A program made the translations under genes and the position numbers. This document shows positions 6,620 through 7,865 of a DNA stretch of 7,865 bases, piece after piece. The notes beneath the pieces were generated by a model. The model saw only the letters and a program-made list of their open reading frames with translations. It was not told where the DNA came from and made no database searches. Source of the stretch: Planctomycetota bacterium (GTDB taxonomy: Bacteria > Planctomycetota > Planctomycetia > Isosphaerales > Isosphaeraceae); contig JAKBCQ010000085.1 in assembly GCA_021807585.1 (NCBI GenBank), positions 1-7,865 of the forward strand, given 5' to 3'. Position 1 is the first letter of the stretch. Every line of letters starts with the position of its first letter.

Positions 6620-6656
6620 AAAAAAATCCGAACGTCCCCTTGGCATCCAGGACGTC
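6620..6656 (-). terminator. Intrinsic terminator of the Tat-signal gene
   Basis: On the minus strand GACGTCC (6656-6650), which overlaps the TGA stop (6657-6655), pairs with GGACGTT (6637-6631), giving six Watson-Crick pairs and one G-T. TGG and CCA can pair inside the loop. A run of seven T (6626-6620) follows after four bases. The T-run makes this a good intrinsic terminator despite the short stem. A second, longer pairing with 6583-6594 competes for the same 3' arm. Confidence 0.55.
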
Positions 6657-7683
6657 ATTGCTTCAGCAGCGTGGCGACCGAGATGTGCGGCCAGAACAGA
6701 TTCTTGAAAAAGAGGATCACGGTCTGGGTGTATTGCAATTGAAGGAAATCTTGACTCGGATCGCCGCCGGGACGAATCGTCTCGATCCAGAAGGTCGCGT
6801 CGATCCGGGTCACCTTGGCGTTTTGGTCGACAAATGGAATGTTGCAGATACCGGTCGGGTGTGTCGCCGAAACGTCAAGTACATCGGTGTGCACGACGTC
6901 TTGCCCGAGGATCGCTCGCTCGAGCGCAAGATTGGGGTTCTGAAGAAACGGCTGAGAGAACCCCGGAGGCAAAACCGCGTTGTTGAAGGGAGCAAGATAT
7001 ACCGGACTGTTGACCCGAGCTCCATGCGAATCAAACGGTGTCGAGTCGACGGATTTAAACGTGGGCGCCGCCGCGAACGGATCTTTCCGTTCGCCCTGCG
7101 CGACAAACGACGTTCCGTGGGGAATCGATCCTTGACGGACGACCGTCGCCTTCTGTGCCGGAACATTGGTCTGAGGCACGTTCAGCCAAAGACCAGGCTC
7201 GATATGCAACGGTTCGTTCGTCAGGTTGTCGGAGATTCGTTGCAAATACGTGACCCCAAAAAGGTTAATATCCTTTTGATCCGTGGATCCGCGATTCGGA
7301 ATCGGTCCGCCGATTCGATGAAATTCGAGCTCTTCTCGCGTCCCGTTGAGTTTCAGGCGGAAAGTTTGAGGACCGTCGGGATTGTCGAAATCCGGCAGCG
7401 AAATCAGGTTGAATCCGCGTCCAACCCACAATCCGTCGAGCTCTCGCAACGGTCCAAGTTGATCGTTTTGGAGCTTCATCGGCGCCGATCGCCGGAGCTG
7501 CGGTTTGTGACCGTCGGGTCGTTTTTTATCGACGCCCTGAACGGGGGGATTCGGTTTCGGTTCCTGCGCGCCGGCTCGACCTTCGCCACCGACAATCGCC
7601 AATCCGCATGCCGTCGCCCCCGCGACTCCGAGGAAATCACGACGCGTTCCACTCCGATTCTCATCACTCTGTGCAGGGCTCAT
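6655..7683 (-). CDS. Tat-exported conserved hypothetical protein, possibly lipocalin/nitrobindin-like
   Basis: This 342-residue protein has a twin-arginine signal: TRRDFLG (residues 13-19), a hydrophobic Ala/Gly-rich core (20-33) and a probable AxA cleavage site, Ala37-Gly-Ala39. It should therefore be folded before export. A Pro/Lys-rich linker (41-70) leads to LGPLRELDGLWVGRGFN (76-92), whose GxWxGxGFN pattern recalls lipocalin or nitrobindin-type barrels. Other distinctive motifs are PIPNRG (127-132), LHIEPGLW (159-166), SIPHGT (186-191) and a C-terminal LQLQYTQTVILFF stretch. I recall similar sequences labelled as heme-binding or hypothetical proteins; His160 and His189 would be candidate ligands, but this is a guess. 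The ATG at 7683 has AAAGGGG 6 bases upstream; TTG at 7686 is less likely. An overlapping plus-strand ORF (6544-7758) is a shadow, lacking any family or signal feature. Confidence 0.78.
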   Translation of the reverse strand: MSPAQSDENRSGTRRDFLGVAGATACGLAIVGGEGRAGAQEPKPNPPVQGVDKKRPDGHKPQLRRSAPMKLQNDQLGPLRELDGLWVGRGFNLISLPDFDNPDGPQTFRLKLNGTREELEFHRIGGPIPNRGSTDQKDINLFGVTYLQRISDNLTNEPLHIEPGLWLNVPQTNVPAQKATVVRQGSIPHGTSFVAQGERKDPFAAAPTFKSVDSTPFDSHGARVNSPVYLAPFNNAVLPPGFSQPFLQNPNLALERAILGQDVVHTDVLDVSATHPTGICNIPFVDQNAKVTRIDATFWIETIRPGGDPSQDFLQLQYTQTVILFFKNLFWPHISVATLLKQ

Positions 7684-7779
7684 CAATCGCCCCTTTCTCT
7701 TCGATTGGATTGTTCCGAAATGACGAACCGATGTCGATCATCGAGAACGATTCAATGAACACAAATCATCCCGATCCAC

Positions 7780-7805
7780 GACACTTCTGATTGAATCAAA
7801 GTGTC
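7780..7805. repeat. Long inverted repeat, probable operator
   Basis: GACACTTCTGATT (7780-7792) and AATCAAAGTGTC (7794-7805) are reverse complements across 12 bp apart from one extra C at 7787. The near-perfect symmetry and one-base centre suit a dimeric DNA-binding protein better than an RNA hairpin. No T-run follows on either strand. It covers the -10 element and spacer of the candidate promoter at 7790-7818. Confidence 0.5.
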
Positions 7806-7818
7806 TAAGCTACGTCAA
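7790..7818 (-). promoter_or_regulatory. Candidate promoter of the Tat-signal gene
   Basis: On the minus strand TTGACG (7818-7813, five of six consensus) and TTCAAT (7795-7790, four of six) are separated by 17 bp. Initiation would lie near 7783, about 100 bases before the ATG at 7683. The overlap with the inverted repeat at 7780-7805 suggests repression. This is inferred from general sigma70 rules. Confidence 0.4.
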
Positions 7819-7865
7819 GTCGGTCGATCTGAGAGGATCTAAAACCGAAATGCACCAAGGAAACC

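Noticed and set aside
6544..7758. Long plus-strand ORF of 404 codons antisense to the Tat-signal gene
   Set aside because: Its product is Arg-rich with no domain or signal, whereas the opposite strand shows a ribosome site, a Tat signal, ordered motifs and a terminator.
1..7865. Mobile element, CRISPR array, toxin-antitoxin or defence system
   Set aside because: No transposase, integrase, spaced identical repeats, small overlapping gene pair or defence domain could be seen; all seven genes are housekeeping-like or orphan.

Overview
The window carries seven protein-coding genes on about 7.9 kb of moderately GC-rich DNA. It looks like an ordinary chromosomal stretch from a planctomycete (Planctomycetota, perhaps Isosphaeraceae-like). 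The basis is indirect: the character of the TIM-barrel sugar isomerase, a DUF983 zinc-ribbon membrane protein, a Tat-exported orphan, short loosely packed transcription units on both strands, and strong use of CGATCG words. There is no rRNA or other marker to prove the taxonomy. I see no mobile element, CRISPR array, tRNA, prophage or defence cassette.

Layout, left to right. Positions 1-153 hold no assignable gene but contain a strong hairpin (111-143) just past the end of the first gene. A HAD-superfamily hydrolase lies on the minus strand (154-870). It diverges from a sugar phosphate isomerase/epimerase-like TIM-barrel gene on the plus strand (1047-2054), with a good sigma70-like promoter in the gap and an intrinsic-type hairpin after the stop (2079-2115). 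A 150-residue membrane-anchored hypothetical protein on the minus strand (2150-2602) converges on that terminator. It diverges from a plus-strand pair: endonuclease IV (nfo, 2744-3769) and polyphosphate kinase (ppk1, 3816-6011), separated by 46 bp. A DUF983 protein (6059-6430, minus) converges on ppk1. Beyond a very AT-rich leader and a terminator, a Tat-signal protein of unknown function (6655-7683, minus) occupies the right part. Upstream of it is a promoter-like pair overlapped by a long inverted repeat.

The genes do not form an obvious pathway. nfo removes abasic and oxidised 3' ends during base-excision repair, and ppk1 makes polyphosphate from ATP. They may be co-transcribed, which would tie DNA repair to a stress polymer, but this rests on spacing only. 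The HAD hydrolase and TIM-barrel protein could both act on sugar phosphates, but they have separate promoters.

I did not find a convincing new biological system. The observations most worth checking are regulatory: the inverted repeat over the promoter at 7780-7818, the mutually exclusive hairpins at 6583-6656 followed by an AT-rich island, the palindromes between nfo and ppk1, the density of CGATCG, and AU-rich codon patches inside ppk1 at conserved segments.
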